Shown piece after piece: positions 1-7,287 of a stretch of 64,000 nucleotides of DNA. A program made the position numbers and the translations under genes. The DNA is from Myxococcales bacterium (GTDB lineage Bacteria > Myxococcota_A > Polyangia > Haliangiales > Haliangiaceae). Location: contig JADJUF010000007.1 in the NCBI GenBank assembly GCA_016717005.1, forward strand, positions 1 to 64,000. Reading direction: 5' to 3'. The first letter of the stretch is position 1. Each line of letters starts with the position of its first letter. The notes under the pieces are model-generated. The model ran no database searches, was not told the origin of the DNA, and was given only the letters and a program-made list of their open reading frames with translations.

Positions 1-13
1 GCCGCCCGTCGAT

Positions 14-1745
14 CTACTCGCGCTCGCCGGCGAGGTAGCGGTACAGCGAGCGCGTGCTGATGCCGAGCGCCGCGGCCGCGGCCTCGCGGTTGCCGCCGTG
101 GTGGACCAGCACCGCCGCGCAGTACGCGGCGACGTAGGCGTCGCGGGCCAGGGCCAGCGGACGATCGAGCGGGCCCAGCGCGCCGGCGTCGACCGCCGGC
201 GCCGCGGCGATCACCGCGGCCGGGGCGCTCGGCGGCGGCGGCGCGGTCACCGCGGTCGGCGGCAGGCCCAGGTCGGCGACGCCGATCGTCGGCCCCGCCG
301 CCATCACCGCGGCCCGCCGCATGGCCGCGCGCAGCTCGCGCACGTTGCCGGGCCACCCGTAGGCGGCGAGCGCCGCGCGGGCGTCCGCGCCGAGCAGGTG
401 GCGCGGTCGTGGCGAACGTGGCCTCGGCCTCGGCCAGGAGGCGCTCGGCCAGCAGCAGCACGTCGTCGCCGCGGGCCCGCAGCGGCGGCAGCTCGATCGT
501 CACCTCGCGCACGCGGTACAGCAGATCGGCGCGGAACCGCCCGGCCGCGACCTCGGCGTCGAGATCGCGGTTGGTCGCGCACACCAGCCGGAAGTCGACC
601 GCGCGGGCGACGTCGTCGCCGACCCGCGTGACCTCGCGCTCCTGCAGCACCCGCAAGAGCGCCGCCTGCATCGGCGGCGGCAGCTCGCCGAGCTCGTCGA
701 GGAACAGGGTCGAGCCGGCCGCGGCCTCGATCCGCCCGACCCGATCGCCGTGGGCGCCGGTGAAGCTGCCGCGCTTGTGGCCGAACAGCTCCGACTCGAA
801 CAGGTTGGCCGGGATCGCGGCGCAGTTGACCGCGACCAGCGGCCGGCCGGCGCGGCCGCTGGCGGCGTGGAGCGCGCGCGCCACCAGCTCCTTGCCGGTC
901 CCGGTCTCGCCGGTGACCAGCACGCCCAGAGGGGTCGGCCCGACCCGCGCGATCAGCCCGGCCACCGCGGTGATGACCGGCGACGCGCCCAGCGTGGTCG
1001 GCGCCGCCGGGCTGCGCCGGAGCTGCGCGATCACCGGCACCGCGAGCGTCGCGGCAACCGCCAGGTCGGCGGCCAGGCGCGCGCCCAGCGGGCGGGTCGG
1101 CCGACGTGCGCCCAGGTACAGCGCGCCGGCCACGCGATCGCCCAGCACCATCGGGATCGCGATCACCGAGCGCAGCGCCAGGTTCACCACCGACGGGACG
1201 TTGGCCAGGCGCGGATCGTCGTCGGTGTCGGCCACCGCGATCGCCTGGCCGCCGGCCAGGACCTCGGCCAGCACCGTGTCCGACAGGATCGCCGCGCCGT
1301 CGGCGACCGCGGCCCCGGTGGCGTCGCGCGCGACCGCGACCGTGTGGCCGCCGCCGTCGCGCAGGACCACCGCGCCGACGTCGCTGCCAGTGGCCGCCAC
1401 CGCTTGATCCACGAGGCTGGCCAGCGCGCTCGCCGGATCCTCGGCCTGCGCCAGGGCCAGGGCCAGCGCGCCGATCGGCAGCGCGGGGTCGTCGACGCGC
1501 ATCCGCGTCAGCGTGACGCCGTCGACGACGACCGGCGCGTCGCCGAGCTCGAGCCGCGCGCCGGTGGCCAGCACGGCCACGGTCACCCGCGCGCGATCGC
1601 GCTGGACCACCAGCCACTCGTGGGCGACGCCGGCGACGCGCACGTCGGCCGCAGGCGACGAGCCGACGGTCGTGAGCGCGCGCGCGAGCTCGACGGTGCG
1701 CGGCGCGGCGCCGGGGACGCGCAGCTCGAGGCGCGGCGCGGTCAC
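14..1745 (-). CDS. FHA-GAF sigma-54-dependent transcriptional activator, frameshifted near 400
   Basis: Bacterial enhancer-binding protein that would open sigma-54 promoters by ATP hydrolysis. Reading from a GTG at 1745: a degenerate FHA-like N-terminus (about residues 1-90), a GAF-like sensor (about 110-240), then an AAA+ domain with Walker A GETGTGKE near residue 280 and the sigma-54 contact loop GSFTGA near 326. The C-terminal Fis-type helix-turn-helix (AAAALGISTRSLYRYL) ends at 14 but lies in a different frame: the reading frame shifts between about 395 and 412, just before the segment that continues into YGWPGNVREL. One extra base or two missing bases would explain it, so this is a sequencing error or a recent mutation. 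The GTG overlaps the TGA of the upstream kinase (GTGA), implying translational coupling. Confidence 0.85.
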
Positions 1746-3187
1746 GGCCCGCCCGCCGGGCGCGACGGCCGCACGTGGGCCGGCCGGGTCTCGCCGGTGA
1801 CCGGGGCGGCGCTCGACGTCGGCGCGGCGCGCGCCCCGCCCGCCGCGGCCGCCGGGGCCGGCTGCGACGGCGCCACCGACGCGGGCCGCACGGTCGCCGC
1901 GGCCGGATCCGCGGCCGACGCCGACGAGCGCGCGCCGGCCCAGGGCCGCGCCGCGACCAGGCCCACCGCGATCAACAGCGCCAGCGCGCCGGCGGCCAGC
2001 CACGGCCAGCGCCGCGCCGGCGCGATCGTCGCCACCGGCGCTGCGCCCGGCGCGCGCGCGTCCGCCGGCGTCGTCACCCGCGCGCCCGCCAGCGCCAGCG
2101 CCGGCGCCGGGGCCGCGCCACGGATGGTCCGGGCCTGCGGTCGACCGCCGGCGCTCATCACGCGCTCGAGGATCGCCGCCAGGCGCGGATCGTCGCCGCG
2201 ATAGCCCAGACCGCGCTCGACCAGGCGCGTGGCCGCGAACCGATCGCCCGCGGCCAGCGCGGCCTCGGCCTGGGTCGCCAGCGCCGCGCAGCGACGGTCG
2301 GCGACCTCCGCCGCGTAGCGGATCGGATCGGCCAGCCAGCGCCCGCGCTCGTCGGCCAGCGCCGCGACCGACGTCCAGTCGACCAGGCGCTCGAGCTCCG
2401 CCGCCAGCGCCGCACCGTCGGGCGGGCGCCGCGTCGGCTCGGGATCGAGCACGCGCGCGACCAGCGCCGCCAGCGCCTCGCTCACCGCGGGCGCCAGCTC
2501 GATCAGGCTGGGCGCGCGCCCGGCCAGGATCGCCGCGACCTCCTCGCTGCCGCGGCGTCGCTGGAACGGACGCCGCCCGGCGATGGCCTCGAACAGCACC
2601 ACGCCGAGCGCCCACACGTCGCTGGCGGGCGACGGCGTGCGGTCCTCGATCTGCTCGGGTGCCATGTACGGCACCGAGCCGGTCAGCGTGTCCTCGGCGG
2701 TGTGGCGGCTGTGCTCGGGCCCGAGCGCGAGGCCCAGGTCGATCACGATCACCGCGCCGTCGCGATCGATCACCAGGTTGTCGGGCTTGAGATCGCGGTG
2801 CACCAGGCCAGCGGCGTGGATCGCGCCGACCGCGTGGGCGGCCGCGATCACCAGCGCCAGCGCCGCCTCGGGCACCAGCGGCCCCTGGGCCAGCGCGGTC
2901 CGCACCGTCGGGCCGGTCAGCAGCGGCGTCACCAGGTACGGCGCGCCGCCGTCGACGCCGGCGTCGATCAGCCGCACCACGCCGGGGTGCGCGATGCGCC
3001 CCAGGCTGGCGACCTCGCGGTGGAACCGCGCGATCGCGTCGCCGCCGAGATCGTCGCGCAGGCGCTTGAGCGCCCAGGGCTGGCCCGCGGCGTCCTTGAC
3101 CTCGTATACGGTCGACCAGCCGCCCGCGCCGATGGCGCGCGCGATCTGATAGGGCCCGATGCTCGTGCCGGCCGGCGCGGTCGTCAC
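1742..3187 (-). CDS. Membrane-anchored Ser/Thr protein kinase
   Basis: Hanks-type kinase of 481 residues. Kinase domain at about residues 12-270 with glycine loop GAGGWSTVYEV, catalytic Lys41, Glu58, HRDLKPDN at 130-137 and Mg-binding DLG at 150-152 (DLG rather than DFG). All catalytic residues are present, so it should be active. After an Ala-rich region a single hydrophobic helix (about 385-408) is followed by an Ala/Pro-rich tail, so the kinase faces the cytoplasm with a small extracytoplasmic end. Start is GTG at 3187, preceded at 6 nt by TAGGGT. It overlaps the sigma-54 activator downstream; that activator's FHA-like domain is the kind that binds phosphothreonine, so the two probably form a signalling pair (inference). 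Confidence 0.93.
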   Translation of the reverse strand: MTTAPAGTSIGPYQIARAIGAGGWSTVYEVKDAAGQPWALKRLRDDLGGDAIARFHREVASLGRIAHPGVVRLIDAGVDGGAPYLVTPLLTGPTVRTALAQGPLVPEAALALVIAAAHAVGAIHAAGLVHRDLKPDNLVIDRDGAVIVIDLGLALGPEHSRHTAEDTLTGSVPYMAPEQIEDRTPSPASDVWALGVVLFEAIAGRRPFQRRRGSEEVAAILAGRAPSLIELAPAVSEALAALVARVLDPEPTRRPPDGAALAAELERLVDWTSVAALADERGRWLADPIRYAAEVADRRCAALATQAEAALAAGDRFAATRLVERGLGYRGDDPRLAAILERVMSAGGRPQARTIRGAAPAPALALAGARVTTPADARAPGAAPVATIAPARRWPWLAAGALALLIAVGLVAARPWAGARSSASAADPAAATVRPASVAPSQPAPAAAAGGARAAPTSSAAPVTGETRPAHVRPSRPAGGP

Positions 3188-3193
3188 CGCTCG

Positions 3194-3199
3194 ACCCTA
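3194..3199 (-). promoter_or_regulatory. -10-like hexamer before the kinase
   Basis: TAGGGT ends 6 nt before the GTG at 3187. No clear -35 element was seen. Confidence 0.45.
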
Positions 3200-3324
3200 C
3201 CCGATCTGACGCGGCCGAGTCTGGCAGACAATCCTGTCACGACCGCCCCCCCGCCCGCGCAAGTGCGCGAAGCTGGACAGGTCCGCCGTCGGCACGGGCC
3301 TTGTAATAGGCGCCCACCACGACC

Positions 3325-4695
3325 ATGAACCGCCTCCGCTTCACCGTGACCCTCCTGGCGATCGCCGCCTGCGACCAGGGCGGCAAGCCCGCCGCGCCGC
3401 CGGCCCCAGCCCCCATCGCACCCGTGGCCCCCGCGCCGACCACGCCCACCGCGCCCGCGTCCCCGGCCGAGGCCCCGGCCCCGGCCCCGCCGCCGATCGC
3501 CTACACCAGCGCGCCGGGCCCCGCCTACCTCGGCGTCGCCGGCGCCGGGCTCTACCGCCTCGACGGCGGCGCGCTCACCCGGCTGATCGCTCACCGGTAC
3601 CCCGTCAAGCAGATCGTCGTCGATCGCCAGGGCGCGGTCTACGCCGTGGCCATCGGCGGCATGTGGAAGATCGTCGACGGCAAGCCCCAGCGCCTCGACA
3701 GCGACCAGACGACGCTGGTCGATCAGCTCGCGCTCGGCCCCGACGGCGTCCTGTGGGCCACGGACCGCCGCGGGGTGTTGCGCTGGGACGGCGCGTGGAC
3801 CGAGGAGCCGGCCGAGACCTTCGGCGGCGATCTGATCAACGCGATCGCGGTCGATCACGACGGCCGGGTGTGGGTCGTCCAGAGCGCGGCGCTGTGGCGC
3901 CTCGACGGCGACCACTGGAGCAAGCTCGACGTCGGGTTCGCCAGCACCGCCACGCCGTTCTTCTCGGCCATCGCGATCCACGCCGACGGCACGGTCTACG
4001 TCGCCGGCAGCGCCGGGACCTTCGCGTTCCGCGACGGCCGCTGGCGCAAGACCGGCCTCGCCACCCGCTACGGCTCGATCGACGAGCTGGTCGCGGGTCC
4101 GGCCGGGCACATGGCCGGGACCGGCGGCGTCGGCACGCTCGCGGTCGCCGAGCCCAGCGGCACGACCCGCACCGTCGAGCTCGACGAGGGGCCGGCCCAG
4201 GCCCACCGCGGCGACGTGCTCGCGATCGACGGCGGCGGCCGCACCTGGGTCGCCACCGACAACGGCCTGGTGATCTTCGATCGCGACGGCGGCCTGGCCC
4301 AGCAGTGGCTGCCGGGCACGGTCGCGGGCGTCACCGGCAAGATCACCGCGCTGGCGGTGGTCGCCGACGGGCCCACGTTGCCGGCGCTGCAGGCCGCCGC
4401 CACCGGCGCGATCACCGGCAAGGTCCTGCGCGCGGGCAAGCCGGTCGCGCGCGCGGCGATCGAGCTGTGCGATCAGCCGCTGACGATGTTCAAGGGCACG
4501 CCGTGTGAGTCGTCGACCCGCGCCTACCGCGGCACCAGCGCCGCCGACGGCACGTTCCGCATCGACGACGTGCCGGTCGGCACCTACGGCTTCGCGGTCA
4601 AGCCAGGCGCGCAGTGGATCATCTTGATCGGCGGCGACTGCTGCACTGCGCTCGAGCCCGGCGCCACGTACGACGTCGGCGCCATCACGCTCTGA
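3325..4695 (+). CDS. Lipoprotein with beta-propeller-like repeats and a carboxypeptidase-regulatory-like C-terminus
   Basis: 456 residues. The N-terminus is a lipoprotein signal with lipobox IAAC (Cys16), then a Pro/Ala-rich tether to about residue 53. Residues 60-345 contain repeated short units of the two-component-regulator-propeller type (for example DGVLWATDRRG, DGRVWVVQSA, GGGRTWVATDNG), so a beta-propeller is expected. Residues about 360-456 resemble the CarboxypepD regulatory-like fold, beginning GAITGKVLRAGKPV. Likely outer-membrane anchored, facing the periplasm or surface. Function unknown; probably a binding protein rather than an enzyme. A hexanucleotide array begins right after its stop codon. 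Confidence 0.85.
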   Translation: MNRLRFTVTLLAIAACDQGGKPAAPPAPAPIAPVAPAPTTPTAPASPAEAPAPAPPPIAYTSAPGPAYLGVAGAGLYRLDGGALTRLIAHRYPVKQIVVDRQGAVYAVAIGGMWKIVDGKPQRLDSDQTTLVDQLALGPDGVLWATDRRGVLRWDGAWTEEPAETFGGDLINAIAVDHDGRVWVVQSAALWRLDGDHWSKLDVGFASTATPFFSAIAIHADGTVYVAGSAGTFAFRDGRWRKTGLATRYGSIDELVAGPAGHMAGTGGVGTLAVAEPSGTTRTVELDEGPAQAHRGDVLAIDGGGRTWVATDNGLVIFDRDGGLAQQWLPGTVAGVTGKITALAVVADGPTLPALQAAATGAITGKVLRAGKPVARAAIELCDQPLTMFKGTPCESSTRAYRGTSAADGTFRIDDVPVGTYGFAVKPGAQWIILIGGDCCTALEPGATYDVGAITL

Positions 4696-4696
4696 G

Positions 4697-5050
4697 GTCG
4701 GTCTCCGGCGCCGGGCTCGGCTCCGGCTCCGACTCCGGCTCCGGCTCCGGTTCCGGCTCCGGTTCCGGCTCCGGCTCCGGCTCCGGCTCCGGTTCCGGCT
4801 CCGACTCCGACTCCGGCTCCGGCTCCGGCTCCGGCTCCGGTTCCGACTCCGGCCTCCGGCCCGGCCCGGGGTCGGCTCCGACTCCGGCTCCGGCTCCGGC
4901 GCCGGCTCCGGTTCCGACTCCGGCTCCGACTCCGACTCCGGTTCCGGATCCGGCTCCGACTCCGGCTCCGGCTCCTGACTCCGATCCCGATCCCGACCCC
5001 GACCCCGCTCCCGATCCCGACTCCGATCCCGATCCCGACTCCCGTTCCCA
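4697..5050 (+). repeat. Degenerate hexanucleotide array (GGCTCC/GACTCC/GGTTCC)
   Basis: From just after the stop at 4695 to about 5050 the sequence is almost entirely six-base units of the form GGCTCC, GACTCC, GGTTCC and, toward the end, GATCCC/GACCCC. This fills the 388-bp gap to the next gene. Because the unit is a multiple of three, open frames of Ser-Gly, Pro-Ala or Glu-Pro dipeptides arise on both strands, but none has a convincing start or gene context, so I treat it as non-coding. A similar array lies at 14399-14703. Confidence 0.9.
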
Positions 5051-5083
5051 ACCTCGATTCTCCGCTCTCGAAAGGAAACGTCC

Positions 5084-5476
5084 ATGTCCTCGACCGCTCT
5101 CGTCGCCACCGCCCCCGCTCCCCTCGCCCTGAGCAACGGCGGCCTCATCGCCGGCAAGCTCAACGTCCGCCTCGGCAAGGTCGAGCTGACCGCCAGCGAG
5201 CTGCGGGTCCGCACCATCAGCCGCGTCTACCAGATGTTCGGCCTCATCGGCATGCTGCTGGGCCGCCGGGCCAAGGGCACGCTGGCGCTGACGATCGACC
5301 TGGGCCGCGTGCGCACCGTGGCCCGCGGCAAGCACGGCCTCAACAAGAAGATCCTCGACGTCACCGTCGACGATGGCCAGACCCACCGGGTCATCGTCGA
5401 CGACTTCGATCGCTTCGGCGCCGCGCTGCGCGATCAGCTCGCGCGCCAGGGCGCCGCGGCGTGGCAGGTCGCGTGA
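5084..5476 (+). CDS. Small PH-like/GRAM-like cytoplasmic protein
   Basis: 130 residues, no signal peptide. Residues about 15-115 alternate short beta strands (NGGLIAGKLNVRLGKVELT, ELRVRTISRVYQMFGL, GTLALTIDLGRVRTVARGK) and end in a helix (DDFDRFGAALRDQLA), the pattern of a small PH-like domain. That fold assignment is an inference from layout. The start ATG is preceded by AAAGGAA as a ribosome-binding site within about 10 nt, unlike the many genes here that look leaderless. It is followed within 50 bp by the GNAT-nitrilase gene on the same strand. Function unknown. Confidence 0.75.
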   Translation: MSSTALVATAPAPLALSNGGLIAGKLNVRLGKVELTASELRVRTISRVYQMFGLIGMLLGRRAKGTLALTIDLGRVRTVARGKHGLNKKILDVTVDDGQTHRVIVDDFDRFGAALRDQLARQGAAAWQVA

Positions 5477-5512
5477 TCGGTCCGCGCGGCGCGTCCGCGC
5501 TGACGATGCGGC

Positions 5513-5518
5513 TATAGT
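5513..5518 (+). promoter_or_regulatory. -10-like hexamer before the GNAT-nitrilase gene
   Basis: TATAGT ends 8 nt before the ATG at 5527. Confidence 0.5.
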
Positions 5519-5526
5519 GGCCGGAG

Positions 5527-7062
5527 ATGGTAGCCAAGACGACCCGCCTCGATGTCCGCCCCCTGCGCAAGACCGACTACGCGGCCGTCGTCGAGCTCCA
5601 GCGCCGCTGCTTCCCCGGCATCGAGCCGTGGCTGCGCGAGCAGTTCGAGAGCCAGCTCCAGCTCTTCGGCGAGGGCCAGCTGTGCGTCGAGCTCGACGGC
5701 ACGGTGGTCGCGACCTCGAGCACGCTGATCGTCGACGAGGAAGACTTCGGCGACTGGCACACGTTCAAGCAGGTCTCCGACGGCGGCTACATCCGCAACC
5801 ACGACCCGGCCGGCGACACGCTCTACGGCATCGACATCGCGGTCGATCCCAGCAAGCGCGGCCTGCGCCTGGCCCGCCGCCTGTACGACGCGCGCAAGCA
5901 GCTCGCGACCGACCACAACCTGCGCGCGATCCTGATCGCCGGCCGCATCCCGGGCTACGGCGCCCACGCCGACCGGATGGCGGCCGACGAGTACGTCGCG
6001 AAGGTCGTGTCCAAGGAGCTCAAGGATCCGGTGCTGACGGCCCAGCTCGCCAACGGCTTCGCGATCCGCGCGGTCCTCAACGACTACCTGCCCAGCGACG
6101 TCGAGTCGCGCGGCCACGCCGTGTTCATGGAGTGGCTCAACCCCGAGCACCGGCCGTCGAAGGCCCGGGTCCAGGTCCGCTCGGTGCGGGTCAGCGCGGT
6201 CCAGTACCAGATGCGCCCGATCCGGACGTTCGACGAGTTCGCCCAGCAGGTCGAGTTCTTCGTCGACACCGCCGGCGAGTACAACATGGACTTCCTGCTG
6301 TTCCCGGAGATGGTGACCAACCAGCTCCAGGCCCTGGTCACCGCCGAGCGGCCCGGCCTGACCGCGCGGCGCCTGCACGAGTTCACCGACCGCTACCTCG
6401 AGCTGTTCACCAGCATGGCGATCAAGTACGCCGTCAACATCATCGGCGGCAGCCACCTCACCGTCGAGAACGGCAAGCTCTACAACGTCGCGTACCTGTT
6501 CCGCCGCGACGGCTCGATCGGCAAGCAGTACAAGCTCCACATCACGCCGTCGGAGGCGCGCTGGTGGGGCGTGTCGCCCGGCAACACCGTCGAGGTGTTC
6601 GAGACCGACCGCGGCAAGATCGCGATCCTCATCTGCTACGACGTCGAGTTCCCGGAGGCCGCGCGCATCGCCGCCGCCAAGGGCGCCAACATCCTGTTCG
6701 TCCCGTTCAACACCGACATCCGCTCGGGCTACCTGCGGGTGCGCTCGTGCGCGCTGGCCCGGTGCATCGAGAACGGCATGTACGCGGTCCTGGCCGGCCC
6801 GGTCGGCAACCTGCCGTTCGTCGAGGGCGCCGACATCCACTACGGCCAGGCGTGCATCCTGACGCCGTCGGATCTGCCGTTCGCGCGCGACGGCGTCGCC
6901 GAGGAGGCCACGCCCAACGTCGAGACCATGGTGCTGCACGAGCTCGACGTCGAGGTGCTGCGCCGCAGCCGCCGCACCGGCACCGTCCGCCCCCTGCTCG
7001 ACCGCCGCGCCGACCTGTACGAGGTCCGGTGGCGCGAGGGCGGCAAGTTCAACAAGATCTGA
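5527..7062 (+). CDS. GNAT acetyltransferase-carbon-nitrogen hydrolase fusion
   Basis: 511 residues in two parts. Residues about 8-215 are a GNAT N-acetyltransferase with an acetyl-CoA-binding region around DIAVDPSKRGLRLARRLYD. Residues about 220-500 are a nitrilase-superfamily hydrolase with the full catalytic triad: Glu261 in FPEM, Lys336 in QYKLH and Cys370 in ICYDVEFPE. The fusion is a recognised family annotated as bifunctional GNAT/carbon-nitrogen hydrolase; the amide substrate is unknown. Cytoplasmic. No start of its own is seen for the second domain. A strong inverted repeat after the stop probably terminates transcription between this gene and the convergent gene at 7288-9300. Confidence 0.93.
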   Translation: MVAKTTRLDVRPLRKTDYAAVVELQRRCFPGIEPWLREQFESQLQLFGEGQLCVELDGTVVATSSTLIVDEEDFGDWHTFKQVSDGGYIRNHDPAGDTLYGIDIAVDPSKRGLRLARRLYDARKQLATDHNLRAILIAGRIPGYGAHADRMAADEYVAKVVSKELKDPVLTAQLANGFAIRAVLNDYLPSDVESRGHAVFMEWLNPEHRPSKARVQVRSVRVSAVQYQMRPIRTFDEFAQQVEFFVDTAGEYNMDFLLFPEMVTNQLQALVTAERPGLTARRLHEFTDRYLELFTSMAIKYAVNIIGGSHLTVENGKLYNVAYLFRRDGSIGKQYKLHITPSEARWWGVSPGNTVEVFETDRGKIAILICYDVEFPEAARIAAAKGANILFVPFNTDIRSGYLRVRSCALARCIENGMYAVLAGPVGNLPFVEGADIHYGQACILTPSDLPFARDGVAEEATPNVETMVLHELDVEVLRRSRRTGTVRPLLDRRADLYEVRWREGGKFNKI

Positions 7063-7063
7063 G

Positions 7064-7268
7064 TTCCAGAGGGCCTGTCGCCAGGCCCTCCCCCGTCGGG
7101 GGCAAGCCCCGACGGGGCCCCCACCCACGACGCGAGACTCCCGGCGCGTCGACCGGTGCTCGACCGAAAAACTTACAAGCGCTGAGGTTCCTGGGAGGCC
7201 CGTCGCCAGGTCGCCGCTCCTCGACGCTCGACGCCCGGCGCGTGGACCGGCGCTCGGCCGAACAGGTA
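7064..7268. repeat. Imperfectly duplicated intergenic unit
   Basis: Two related blocks of roughly 100 bp share the series GGCC(T/C)GTCGCCAGG, then CGGCGCGT(C/G)GACCGG(T/C)GCTCG(A/G)CCGAA. The first is near 7073-7168, the second near 7197-7262. It looks like a dispersed extragenic element present twice in tandem, not a gene. Confidence 0.5.
7067..7125. terminator. Double hairpin between convergent genes
   Basis: Two perfect inverted repeats in tandem: AGGGCCTG/CAGGCCCT around 7068-7088 and CCCCGTCGGGG/CCCCGACGGGG around 7092-7120. They sit just after the stop at 7062 in a convergent intergenic gap. There is no T-run, so intrinsic termination is uncertain; the symmetry would serve either strand. 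Confidence 0.55.
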
Positions 7269-7287
7269 CGCCCCCGGCGCGGCCACG

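Noticed and set aside
98..1617. Long open frames on both strands across the sigma-54 activator, rich in Arg, Gly and Ala
   Set aside because: They are the other frames of a GC-rich gene. Only the frame that contains the Walker, GSFTGA and helix-turn-helix motifs looks coded.
4584..5386. Ser-Gly and Glu-Pro repeat proteins read from the hexanucleotide array
   Set aside because: A six-base unit leaves all frames open. No start, export signal or family supports a protein.
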